Notes under the pieces: model-generated
The model's input: only the letters and a program-made list of their open reading frames with translations
Databases searched by the model: none
Told to the model about the DNA's origin: nothing
NCBI GenBank assembly: GCA_026874595.1
Contig: CM049313.1
Coordinates: 64,362,159-64,426,158 of the forward strand
Source of the DNA: Sipunculus nudus
Taxonomy: Eukaryota; Annelida; Sipuncula; Golfingiida; Sipunculidae
Direction of reading: 5' to 3'
DNA length: 64,000 bases
Translations under genes and position numbers: made by a program
Shown here: positions 1 to 38,100 of the stretch, piece after piece
Layout of the letters: each line of letters starts with the position of its first letter
Position numbering within the stretch: the stretch's first letter is position 1

Positions 1-27616
<27,616 letters not shown>

Positions 27617-27760
27617 GTTTACCAAGTTATTCTACCTTTTGGCCATGAGAGTTAAACATCGTACCACCTCCACTAGAGGTCGCTTTATCACATTGCGACG
27701 ACGCACAAGTGCAGGGGATATCTTTTAAGTTTGTGAAAGTTTAAAAATGGAAACCCAATA
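27617..27760 (-). promoter_or_regulatory. ULK3 5' leader with two short upstream reading frames
   Basis: Upstream of the ULK3 ATG on the minus strand are an ATG at 27659 opening an 11-codon frame that ends TAA at 27627, ten bases before the main start, and a second ATG at about 27645 with a four-codon frame. Both could reduce initiation at the main ATG if transcribed. The region is locally GC-richer (GTGCGTCGTCGCAATG at about 27700) with no TATA box. The transcription start is not determined. Confidence 0.45.
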
Positions 27761-28929
27761 TAACCCATTTCGCTTCACCATGGTCTTAATAAAATCTTAT
27801 GTATTCTTCCACAATTTCCTTTTTTTTTAAATATATATATAGTAAATAATATACAACGGCCGAACGTACAAATATAATGATATTAATTATTATAGATATT
27901 ACACTGTATTTATGAAAATATCCATAATTCAAATACTAGTCATTAAAAATGTAACCTTTGAAGTAGCTTGTAAGAGTTTATTGCCCCCCCCCTCTCTCTC
28001 TCTCTGTGTCTCTGATTTCCGCACTTTTAAATTACGTACAATAGTATGCACCTAAAGAGTAGCCCGCTTTAATCGGACTCAATATTATAATAGCAGGGCC
28101 TAGGGTAAAACTGATAAACACAGGAAAAAGTTACCCTTTTCTTTAATAGATAAGACGCATTATTTAACCCTCTAACAACAGTGCAAATATTTTATTTACA
28201 TAGAGTAGATGAACAAAATAGTTATTTTGCTATAGGACAGGTGGGTGTGACTTCAGCCGTGGAATTTTACTACTGGTGTGCTGATCAATCGATTAAATCG
28301 ATGATTAATCTTTTTTTTCATAATCGATTAATCGAGTATTTTTGTTTAATCGACCACAAATGATTTTGTTTTTATAAGGAAATGTCACATTATATATAGA
28401 AAGATAACAAAAGTGTAATCTTTTCAGAGATAATTATAAGACCAAATTACGGGTATTTCCAAGGCGAGTGAATCTGTCGATTGCTTTATCCGGGGCGTAG
28501 CAGGGTGCCACAGGGGCCATGCCCCCTCCCCCCGCCTCCATGCCATTTCATGTTATATTGATCATATACCTTGCAGACACTGTAAACCTACTATGTTCTG
28601 TTTGTGCCGTGCTAACGGACAACTGGACGAAGTCATCTGTGCTGGAATGATAATGATTCATGCCTCCCATGAATGAATCCAATTTGAATGATTACAAAGT
28701 AAAATGATTGTAATAAATGTTATGCTATGGGAACTGTTTCTCTTATTTTAACATTAAAAATGTTGCAAAAATATTAAATTTATCAGTATATTCCCTGTAG
28801 AATCTATTTTTTTTCTTGGATTTCAATGTCGACAGTCTCAAACAATAACATGTGATTGTACTTATAAGTCTATGTGTTTATAAAGACTAAATGAATAAAA
28901 TAAAAAATAATGTTCATTAATTGTAATCG
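27761..28929. other. Intergenic sequence with microsatellite and hAT-like palindromes
   Basis: A C8-then-CT/GT microsatellite lies at about 27984-28012. Around 28272-28345 several ATCGATTA/TAATCGAT words in both orientations (GATCAATCGATTAAATCGAT) resemble the ends of a hAT-type element, but no target duplication was found. Otherwise AT-rich and unrecognised. Confidence 0.45.
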
Positions 28930-29275
28930 GACTTTAACTTCTTCTTAAATTTGAAAAAAAAGAGATTAATTGTGGGGTCTAAATACTTGTTTTCCTGGTA
29001 GGGTCAGTGGCTTGGAGCTTATCTATATATACAGCCCAGAAGCAGGTGCTTCATTTCTGATATTGTCGATCCCTGTTTTTATTAGTTCATTAATTATATC
29101 GGACCTTTACTTCGTCTCAAATTTGAAAAAAAAGAGATTTATTGTTGGGTCAAAAAACTTTTTTTCCTGGTAGGGTCAGTGACTTGGAGCTTATCTATAT
29201 ATACAGCCCACCGGCAGGTGCTTCATTTCTGATATTGCTGATCCCTGTTTTTATTAGTCATATTTGTAATACAAC
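28930..29275. repeat. Tandem duplication, two ~177-bp units
   Basis: The units share AAATTTGAAAAAAAAGAGAT, TTTTCCTGGTAGGGTCAGTG and CTTGGAGCTTATCTATATAT, then GGCAGGTG/GCAGGTG and CTGTTTTTATTAG. The second unit begins near 29107. Confidence 0.9.
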
Positions 29276-29762
29276 TAGGTTAGTGATAAATATAGGGTAA
29301 ATCGATATTTTCTATCTATGTGTATAATGATAAAAACGTATTTGCATTTTACCGATAAGAAATATGGGCGGCCATATTGTTAATATTAAAAAATGTGCAA
29401 AATATTTTTTATACGTACTCTTTTCACATCTGTATTACCATAATAAATACATTACACCTTGAAGTACTATTCTCGATTTGACCTCCGATCTAATCATTCT
29501 TAAAGGAAGTAAAATGTATATAAAAAAATAAACTTGTTTGATTTAAGGTAGCAAAAAAAATTATATCTAAATCAATAAAAAATTGTTTAAGTTCATTAAA
29601 GAGTATACATCATTAAACATCAATAAAAAAGTTAAAAGGTTCACTATTTGAAGCACCCATGCAGTTACAGTAAACTTCTTTTAGTGGATTTATATTAAGC
29701 TGCATGACAATATTTCAAAAGTGTTCCCCCTCTACTGTGCGTCTTGTCGAAAAAATGAAATT
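29276..29762. other. Intergenic, nothing recognised
   Basis: AT-rich sequence with no repeat relative or coding potential noticed. Confidence 0.6.
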
Positions 29763-31600
29763 TAATTTTTCATTGATTTAAAATTTAAATTTAAATTACA
29801 GTATTAAGGTATTTTGTTCGGTGGCTCGTAGAGGACACATCTACGAAAATTATATCTCGTTCAACGCGATAGTATCTCGTGGCCACGTGACAATTATCTC
29901 CATCCCACGCGATAGTATAGCGTGGTAACGAGATAAATATAGATAGACAATACAGTCAGACATACATCTTAAATGTTAAGGTATATTTCTCTGCAATGGA
30001 TTAAGATTATGGTCAGTTATTTGTATGCATATGGAGCTTAATACGCTGAGACCTGAAATGGTACAACAACGACTCTTACAACACTCATGGGTGTTTTTTT
30101 TCAGAGAATGTTGAGTAGGGGAGGTGGGGGGGGGGGGGGTCGGATAAAACATGTGCCATACTAAATTTTCATAAAATGAAATACATACCTGAAATTGTTG
30201 CAATTTCTCATAAAAAGGGTTTATTACCGAAAGAGGGAATGAAAGGGGGCCAACGACCTCTCCTTAAAAATTGACCTTTCCTGCGCCCCCCCCCCCCCCC
30301 CATCAGCCTATAATTAAGAGTCATTGCTTTTTGTTGTAAGCTTTTCCTTTGAAGCATTTCACAAACCAACATGTTCGGTGTACCCGAGCTTATATAAACC
30401 TTTACCCTAACCGTAAAAAATAAGATTTTCCGAGAAGATAAAACACAAACAAAAGTTTCAATTAATTCATATGCTTATTACTCAAGAGTTTATATCACCC
30501 TTACCCTAACCTTAAAATCAGTAATCCTAAACAAACTGGTAAAGTTATCCTTGGACAAATAAACATGGGAAAGTTGAACCAACGCAATGGACTCTTGAAC
30601 CAACGAATGAATGAAAGCCGCTTTAAAATTTATCACAAAGCATTCGGCGAAAAATAAAATTTATTTTTTTTTCTAATCAAAATTTAAATTTTAATTACAA
30701 TATTAAGGTATTTTGTTTGGTGGCTCGTAGAAGACACACAGAAAATTATTTTTATCTCGTTCAACGCGATAGTATCTCGTGGATACGCGACAGTTATCTC
30801 GATACCACGCAATACTATCGCGTGGCATCGAGATAAATATAGATAGACAATACAGTCAGACCTACATCTTAAATCCTTGAGGCATGTTTCTCTACAATGG
30901 ATTAAGATTATGATCAGTTATTTGAATGCATATGGTGCTTAATACGCTGAGACCTGAAATGGTACAACAACAACTCTTACAACACTCATGGGTGTTTTTT
31001 TTTTCCAGAGAATGTGTGAGTAGGGAAGTTTGGGGGGGGGGGGGGGGGTCGAATAAAACATGTGCCATACTAAATTTTTTTTAGAAATAAAATACATACC
31101 TGAAATATTAATTGAGGAATTTTCTCATAAAAAAAAGGGTTTATTCCCGAGAGAGGGAACGAACGGGGGCCCACGACCTCTCCTTAAAAAGTGACCTCTC
31201 CTGCCCCCCTCCAGCCTATAATTAAGAGTCAATGCTTTTTGTTGTAAGCTTTTCCTTTGAAGCATTTCACAAACCGACATGTTCGGTATACCCAAGCTTA
31301 TACAACCCTTTACCCTAACCCTAAAAAATAAGATTTGCCGGGAAGATAAAATACAAACAAAAATTTCAGGTTAATTCATATGCTTATTACACAAGAGTTT
31401 ATATCATCCTTTCTCTAATCTTAAAATCGGTAACCTTAAACAAGCTCTAAAAAAGTTTTCCTTGGACAAATCAACATGGGGAAGAGAACCAACGAAATGG
31501 ACTCTTGAACCAACGAAATGTAAGCCGCTATAAAAATTATCACAAAGACTTCCGCGTAAACGCACATACAACAAAATAAAAAACAAACAATTTCAGTCGG
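29763..31600. repeat. Tandem duplication, two ~901-bp units with poly-G tracts
   Basis: Unit 1 (about 29763-30664) and unit 2 (about 30665-31600) are collinear: TATTAAGGTATTTTGTT at 29802 and 30701, the CGCGATAGTATCTCGTGG block at 29868 and 30767, GATAGACAATACAGTCAGAC at 29941 and 30841, and GGTACAACAAC at 30059 and 30960. Each has a G run (30126-30139; 31032-31048). Unit 1 has a C run at 30286-30301. Unit starts carry short palindromic words (ACGCGATAGTATCTCGTGG and relatives) that also close the foldback structure at 34000-34040. Confidence 0.88.
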
Positions 31601-31804
31601 TTGCATTAACGCTCTGACATACCAACAGACTACAGACATCCAAATAAGGGCCGGCCTTCGCTGGCATGGCATGCATACTTAAGCGTGGCCACGCGAAAAT
31701 CATCGCGTGGAAACGCGATCGATATTGTCGCGTGGGAACGAGATAATTATCGCATGGCCACGAGATGCCGTAGGGGTACGGAGCCCGGGAGACGACATGG
31801 TGAA

Positions 31805-32090
31805 AAATATTTATTAATTCGTGCGCACGAATTACTAATCCGTGCGCACGAATTACTTATTCGTGCGCACGAATTAGTAATTCGTGCGTACGGATTACTA
31901 ATTCGTGCGCACTAATTACTAGGGGTGAAAAAATAAATTTCCAAGGTGGAAAAAATATTTATTAATTCGTGCGCACGAATTACTAATCCGTGCGAACGAA
32001 TTACTAATCCGTGCGCACGAATTACTAATCCGTGCGCACGAATTACTAGGTGTGAAAAATATATTTGCAAGGTGGGAAAATATTTATTTC
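31805..32090 (+). repeat. Left arm palindrome array
   Basis: About ten copies of the 14-bp palindrome TTCGTGCGCACGAA or its TCCGTGCGCACGAA variant, spaced ~22 bp by TTACTAA linkers. They are grouped in blocks (31816-31915 and 31964-32045) separated by GGTGAAAAAATAAATTTCCA-type spacers. Open frames across it read as repeats of IRAHELL and are not genes. Confidence 0.93.
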
Positions 32091-32239
32091 AATAGGATAA
32101 CAAAGTAGCCGATAAGGCTAATGCAACTGCTCTCCTGCATCCAAATTAAAAGAAAGTGAAAAATTAACATGAATATATATATGTATATATAAATGATCAG
32201 ATTAGAAAAGTGCACATATATTCACACATATATTCACAC

Positions 32240-32245
32240 ACGATA

Positions 32246-32295
<50 letters not shown>

Positions 32296-32300
32296 ATAGA
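32240..32300. repeat. TA-rich microsatellite
   Basis: Mostly TA dinucleotides between the foldback arms, interrupted by one TTTATA. Confidence 0.9.
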
Positions 32301-32389
32301 TACATAATTTACGTTAATACAGATTGACATTCCACATACACTGATATTTATACATATATTATTACTGGTAGGCGTAATACAATAAAAAT

Positions 32390-33080
32390 AAACGTCTCAG
32401 TCCATATCGAGCATATCAATTAGATTATAACCATCAGTCTTTCCAATTGAAAATAGGTATTGATTTAAGTAACTGGCACCTAGTCGTAACCGAGTATTGA
32501 TAATTTCATGTTGACGATGTTTGTCGCAATAATAACTGTATATTTCTGGAGAGGCAGGGTTTAAATAGTCACGAACATTTTACTTAAAGGAATCGATTGA
32601 AGTAGACTGAATTATAGGAAAATGTTCAAAAGTTTGCAGGCTATTGAAAGGAAAGAAAAGAAAATTGGAAGGAAAGAAAAGCGACAGTCTTCCCGTGTGA
32701 ACCTCGGTATCTTTAGCAAATGCGTTTTGCGCGGACTGTATAGGGCTGAGCATGAGACAGAGTTTGAGTTAATATATAAGCAGATAATCTGGAGCTAGTC
32801 CGTTAATCATTTCATAAAATGTGGATTGTATAGCCAGCTCTCTTCTTATTTTTTATACTTGACCCTTATAGCTCGTTTACCATAGCTCCAGTGCTGGAAG
32901 TCGAAAGCGCTCCAGTACATGTTAAACATGCTTTCCGTTGTATACTCTCCAGCTGGTATGACTGTCTGACAGAACAATTGTTAAATATTAAAGCACCACA
33001 TTTCAGTACTAAACGTATTAATGATTTGTACATACGATCTAAAACTTTCATAGAGAAATGGAATTTATAATTTTTTAAAA
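32390..33080 (-). pseudogene. LINE reverse transcriptase, C-terminal fragment
   Basis: On the minus strand the text SLIRLVLKCGALIFNNCSVR followed by QLESIQRKACLTCTG (33030-32900) matches the region just after the polymerase domain of CR1/Jockey-type non-LTR retrotransposons. Further on, VRDYLNPASPEIYSYYC and NTRLRLGASYLNQYLFSIGK (about 32570-32430) match the C-terminal segment of the same proteins. Stops and frame changes lie between. The polymerase core and endonuclease are absent. It sits inside the foldback-like element, which was either captured with it or hit by it. Confidence 0.72.
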
Positions 33081-33604
33081 ATTTCCAAAAGCTTATTTGC
33101 TTTCAAACATATCATGTTTATGTGTTCCTGTCAGGAAAGCGAATTCCAAATATGACATGAGAAGTTCAATGAAGTTCATTTCATGTGTTATTTATGTATG
33201 GGTTATTTGCAATTTAGCATCATCGTTAATGGCGGTTGAGAACTGTAACTGTAGTTACTTTGTGAAGCAAAATAACTGTTAAAAATTTCAGCCTGATCGG
33301 CTTTGTCTATAATAATGTGCCCATTATGCCCCAACGATTATAAGGTTCGTTGTTGTTTTGTTGACCAGAGAAAGCCTTACTTAGAAATTTTCCACCATGC
33401 ACGGCAACTGGGTCTGTGAGTTTTATATATATATATTTTTAAGAATCGCTTAAAACCCTTTCTATTTTCAATATACAGAATTCGGAATTTTCCAACGTAG
33501 GAAGTCATGGAATTGTCGGAAGGCGCTGGGCTCCATTTTGACAACCGTGTATGCCCGCTAAAACTGCCAGCCTGTGCCTAGACAGAGTTGATGTGTGCTT
33601 GCTT

Positions 33605-34020
33605 CTCATTGGCTATTAATAACTCGTGCGCACGATTTAGTAGCCAATGAGCATTGAGCCAGCAACATTAGAGAGCTGTTCTCATTGGTCACTAATTCGT
33701 GCGCACGGATTAGTAATTCGTGCGCACGGATTAGTAATTCGTGCGCACGGATTATTAATTCGTGGCCACGGATTAGTAATTCGTGCGCACGGATTAGTAA
33801 TTCGTGCGCACGAATTAATAAATATTTTTTCCACCTTGCAAATATATTTTTCACACCTAGTAATTCGTGCGCACGGATTAGTAATTCGTGGCCACGAATT
33901 AGTAATTCGTGCGCACGGATTAGTAATTCGTGCGCACGAATTAATAAATATTTTTTACCATGTCGTCTCCCAGGCTCCGTACTATCGCGTGGGAATGAGA
34001 TAAAAATAAGTTTCTGTGTG
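33605..34020 (-). repeat. Right arm palindrome array
   Basis: Mirror image of the 31805-32090 array: about eleven GTGCGCAC palindromes in blocks (33690-33815 and 33862-33943), separated by CCACCTTGCAAATATATTTT (33830), the complement of the left spacer. Two units read TTCGTGGCCACG, a GC-to-GGCC variant that keeps the palindrome. A lone copy lies at 33621-33636. Confidence 0.93.
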
Positions 34021-34040
34021 TCCAATACGAGCTACCGTTA

Positions 34041-34765
34041 GTTTGAGACATGATAGAGCAAAAAGTAAGCTTATGAGATATTGGCATGTAGGATGTAGGC
34101 CTAGTTTAATATTGGCCTGCTAAAAAGTGGCTTGCTGTTACTGGGTTCTTAAAATAGCGTACTGTTTAATTGGAAAAGTGTTAAAATTTAGTAATGTTTT
34201 GGTAATTCTTTTTAATTTTTATATTAAAAAAGTTACATGGATATTGAGGTTTTAATTAAGCATGCAGATTCTCTGCAGAATCTAAATTTTTCTTGAATTT
34301 CAATTTCGAAAGTCTCAAACTGACATGTAATTATACCTAAAAGTCTATGTGTATATAAAGACTAAATGAATCATATCACAAATGGTGTTCATGATTAGGC
34401 CTATTCACTTTACCAGATTTAGGCCTTTAAAAATGTATAGGCCTACTGTAAGGTTTTAATATGAATTTAAAACAAGCTTTGGATTGACTTTAGATATTAG
34501 GGTTTTATTGCTTGTCATTGTCACGAGTTGACATTCCTTAAACAAGTTACATTCATAAAAAGAATCAGTTGGATCCCCTCCCCATAATGGCACAGGACAA
34601 TTTTTTGCCCATTAGACTCTTACAAAGACACACGGGCTATTTGCCCATTCACATGGGTTTTTGCGAACTCTGTCACCTAAACCAGAGGAGCGCCACCACT
34701 GGTCTGTCTAAGAAACTAAAACAGCCAGCATGACCTGAAGGAAGTAGAGGGCACCTGTCATATGT
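34041..34765. other. Intergenic, upstream of RPRD2
   Basis: AT-rich, no gene recognised. A stretch near 34270-34380 (TTTCTTGAATTTCAATTTCG, AAGTCTATGTGTATATAAAG) resembles 28810-28920, so it is part of a dispersed repeat. Confidence 0.5.
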
Positions 34766-34794
34766 ACTTCCGGTGCAGATCCAATATGGCAGCG
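34766..34794 (+). promoter_or_regulatory. Candidate RPRD2 promoter sites (ETS, CCAAT/YY1-like)
   Basis: ACTTCCGGT (34766-34774) is a consensus ETS/GABP site. CCAATATGGCAGCG (34781-34794) combines a CCAAT word with a YY1-like AATATGGC core. They lie about 270 bp before the RPRD2 ATG in a locally GC-richer, TATA-less stretch. This pattern is common in housekeeping promoters. Assignment rests on sequence words only. Confidence 0.4.
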
Positions 34795-35044
34795 AATGCG
34801 GGGAACTGGAAACTGAGAAAAGGTTATTTGATCGACACAGTCCAATGACATTTAACAGATCACACAAATAACAAGCGCAACACCTTATGTAAGGTTTCAG
34901 TAAATATTTGCACAAATTTCACTGCATTTACTTCACTCAGAGGCTGAGAATTTTGTTAACAGCAAGTGCAACCTTGTGGTTACTGCAGTATTTACAGGTT
35001 AAAACAGACGCCGTGAAGGCACTTATCAACTGTAAAACACAGTC

Positions 35045-35195
35045 ATGGCGTCTGTCAATGAAGCCAGTGTAATTAAGAAGCTTCAGAACGTTAATAATTC
35101 TCAGGACAGTATCCAGACGGTGTCACTTTGGATCATCCACCACAAAGCTCATAATGAGAAGATCGTCAACTTGTGGTTCAAGGTTCTCAAGAAAG
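35045..35195 (+). CDS. RPRD2: RPRD2 exon 1 (residues 1-50)
   Basis: The ATG has G at -3 and +4. It encodes [20 protein letters not shown] and the first two CID helices ([29 protein letters not shown]). It ends in phase 1 at a GTGAGA donor. Confidence 0.95.
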
Positions 35196-38100
35196 GTGAG
35201 AACAGGTTAACATTTTTATTATTTATAATTATTGATATATATTTATTTTGCAGTAGTTTTGGAGCAATTATAAAATTTGTCCTACAGGTGGGGGAGTGCT
35301 ATCGGCTGTTGTTTCAGTCAATGAAAAAAACACTATGTCAATACAGTTATGTTTGTTCGTATGTCTGTTGTTTGTACCAGTGTCTCTGTTTGCAAGTGAT
35401 GATTGTTTCTGTGTAAGAGAGTTGTTGGTAAAATGACGGTAAATTTTTGACAAGCATATGTGATGTCTGAATGCCTCGTGCAAGGACTTGGCAAAATCTT
35501 AATTAAGATTAAGCCATTTGTTAACTGCCTGCCACTTAAAAATATACTCCATCTGACATTTTTGAGCGGACAGGATGTACTCACCGGGTTACTTGTAAAC
35601 CCTAACCCTTGGAAAAAATATGGAATATCAAGGCATGAGCCATGTGAATACAAATGCCTGGTAGGTCCAAGACAACGGTGTGAATGATGTAGACAGGACG
35701 TGCACAAGAGCCAAGTAGTGTAAACAAAAAGAGGGAGGTTTTATGGTGGATGTTGAATCAAGGTTTGATATTCACAACATGATACCATAGCTAGAGCTCT
35801 AATGTGAGAGTAGGCTGTTGATTATAGAATATAAATGGGTTGACTATGACTTGGACTTAGTCTGTGAATGTTGGAGCTGCAAAGGTAGAAATCAGTCAAT
35901 GTACATGGGATCACTGTTGATCAGGTACGGTAAGATGGATTCTATAGTTCTGCCGTTATGAGCTCAGCTGACTGAAAGTCAAATGAGGTATAGGTACGGT
36001 GATTTGTCCATCGTCCATCGGGCCCCCTGGGCATCCAGTTGTCTGTTAGCAGGGCACAAATAGTAACCGTAAGGGCTCTGATCATGATCTCTATATGTAG
36101 TCTTAGAGGTTCTAAAAAGATCTCCTTACAAACCTGAAATTAGGTCACTGTGACCCATATTCTCCAAGTTACAGGGTGTATTTGAAACCTTCTTGAATTC
36201 TTTTAGCCAAAATTTTCATCCCAAACCCTCCATCCTTCACATAAGGCTTATCTACCAACAGGAGAAGAAATATAATTATTTTGAGGTCAAGGTCACAGAA
36301 CCCAATTCTTTAAAAAGCTTGTTGGTGCATTTTAAGCCAAACCTTTGATCTTTTATATATATTGCTCACCTACAAAGTGGGAGAAGAGTCCTATAGATTT
36401 TGAGGTCACAAGGTTAAAGGTCAAGGTCACTTATCCAGTTTGTTAAAAAGGTTGTGGACACATTTGAAGCTAGACTTTTCATTCCAAACCTACCAGCATT
36501 GACATATCGCTTCTCTGCAAACAGGGTTGGCAGGTTTTAGGCAGGAAGGTTTTAACCATAGGTTATAACCTGGTTAAAACTGCCCCGCCTAAAACAGGTT
36601 TTAGGCATGTTTTAGGCAACAAAAGTGCCTAAAACCTATATTTGTGTAAATTTTGACTTAAAGATCTATAAAACTACCAAACTGGCTCGGGTGATGCAGT
36701 CACAAGGCTTTGCTTGGTTTCTGGAAGGTTTCAGGCGTGATTTCCTGTTGGCTGGCAGCATGCAGTCTCCAAAGAGCCTGTATAGGTTTCTTGAGTATGA
36801 GACCATGTTTGTGTGGCACTTAGTTTCAGTGGCCAAGGTAATGTCTTTATCAGGACCCTTTTGGTTTGCTGATGAGTGCCCTGCTACCTTGAATGGTGCA
36901 ATAGAGCCTCCAGTATGCCTCTTGTAAGGCAGGGTATCAGAGGCAGAGGCCATGCTTGATTAGACCAGCTAATTACTATTTATCAGGATGATGGGGTCAT
37001 TAGACCCAATGGTCATAAGTCCCACTGCTGTGTCTTAGTAGATGTTCATGTGAACTTTCATACATGACTAGGATGATGCAATCAAAGCCCTTGCCCTGAA
37101 AACTGTTCTTGAGTCAAACTTTTTACTGGGTGATGCAGTAAGGGCCCCTGACCACATTAACATGTAGGTTTCTCAGCCCTTTAGGTTGATCACAGCCCAA
37201 AAGTGATTATGCATATTCTATGGTTTGCAGCATATTCACTGCAATATATTTTCACATTTTTCAGTTTTATACTTATTATAATGTTTCATGAGGATTCCAT
37301 TTTCACAATCTCATCATGCAGTTAACAGAGCATATCCATCATTATATCTAGACAATAAATATTTGCACAAAATCTTAAAATTTGACAAAGGATGACCTAG
37401 CTAAGGGAATAAACAACCAGTGGATATTCTTGTTCATTATCAGTTAATGTAAGATATTATCATATTTTGTTTTTGGCTAGCATAAAAGATCTGTAATAAT
37501 TTAAAAGATCAATCTTTTTGTTCTTTGGTATTTGAAGCTACAGGCATACAAAACATACATGAGTATAAAGAACTATTTATCAGTGTAAATGGAACAAAGT
37601 ATCTGGTTATAAGCTTACTGTATGAGCGTTCTTTTATAAATTGGTAGTAATGGAGGTGGGAGACCTCAGAGCATGATTTAGGGATACAATCAAAACTGTC
37701 AGGGAAATGTGTTCATATGGAACACCTGAAGTAGTGTTTTATTCATTTGTTGCTTTTGTTTTTGTATCATGGTTTAATTTATTTAGTTTGAATAAAGTGT
37801 TCCTCACTTTAAATTTATTGAGCATATTTCTTAATGCATTTAGCTGTGTATTATATAACATAGTTAACTGCAAGTCATAGGTGAGGGTATATGTAAGGTT
37901 TTAGGCAGTTAAAGGCAGTTTTAGGCAGGTTATAACCTATTTTAGGCAGTTAAAGGCAGGTTTTAGGCTCTGCCCTGCCGAAAACAGGTTTTGGGCAGCC
38001 TAAAACCCAACCCTGTCTGCAAACAGGGGAAAAGACCTGTAGATTTGAGGTCAGAGGTCAAGTTCACAGCAGTGACAGCACCCACCTCCTGCATGGAGTT

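Larger units (their letters stand above)
30715..34040. mobile_element. Foldback-like element with palindrome-array arms
   Basis: The end motif near 30718 (GGTGGCTCGTAG, GACACACAGAAA, TTTTTATCTCGTTC, ACGCGATAG) returns in reverse complement at 33978-34037. Inside, GGAGCCCGGGAGACGACATGG (31778) returns inverted as CATGTCGTCTCCCAGGCTCC (33959), and the palindrome arrays that follow mirror each other. The core (about 32090-33600) is unrelated AT-rich sequence with a LINE fragment. Inverted arms built of internal repeats are characteristic of foldback elements, so this is a structural classification only. The second possible left end at 29815 comes from the 901-bp duplication. Confidence 0.6.

Noticed and set aside
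31805-34020. CRISPR-like array of palindromic repeats with spacers
   Set aside because: Eukaryotic context, near-constant short linkers rather than unique spacers, and mirrored arrays; it is an inverted repeat element.
33606-34025. Repetitive IRAHELL/IRAHGLV peptides on both strands
   Set aside because: The palindrome array is open in several frames on both strands, so the repeat pattern is expected without coding.
36625-36927. 100-codon open frame in hAT element 1
   Set aside because: No transposase, zinc-finger or other motif seen; the overlapping reverse frame is equally open.
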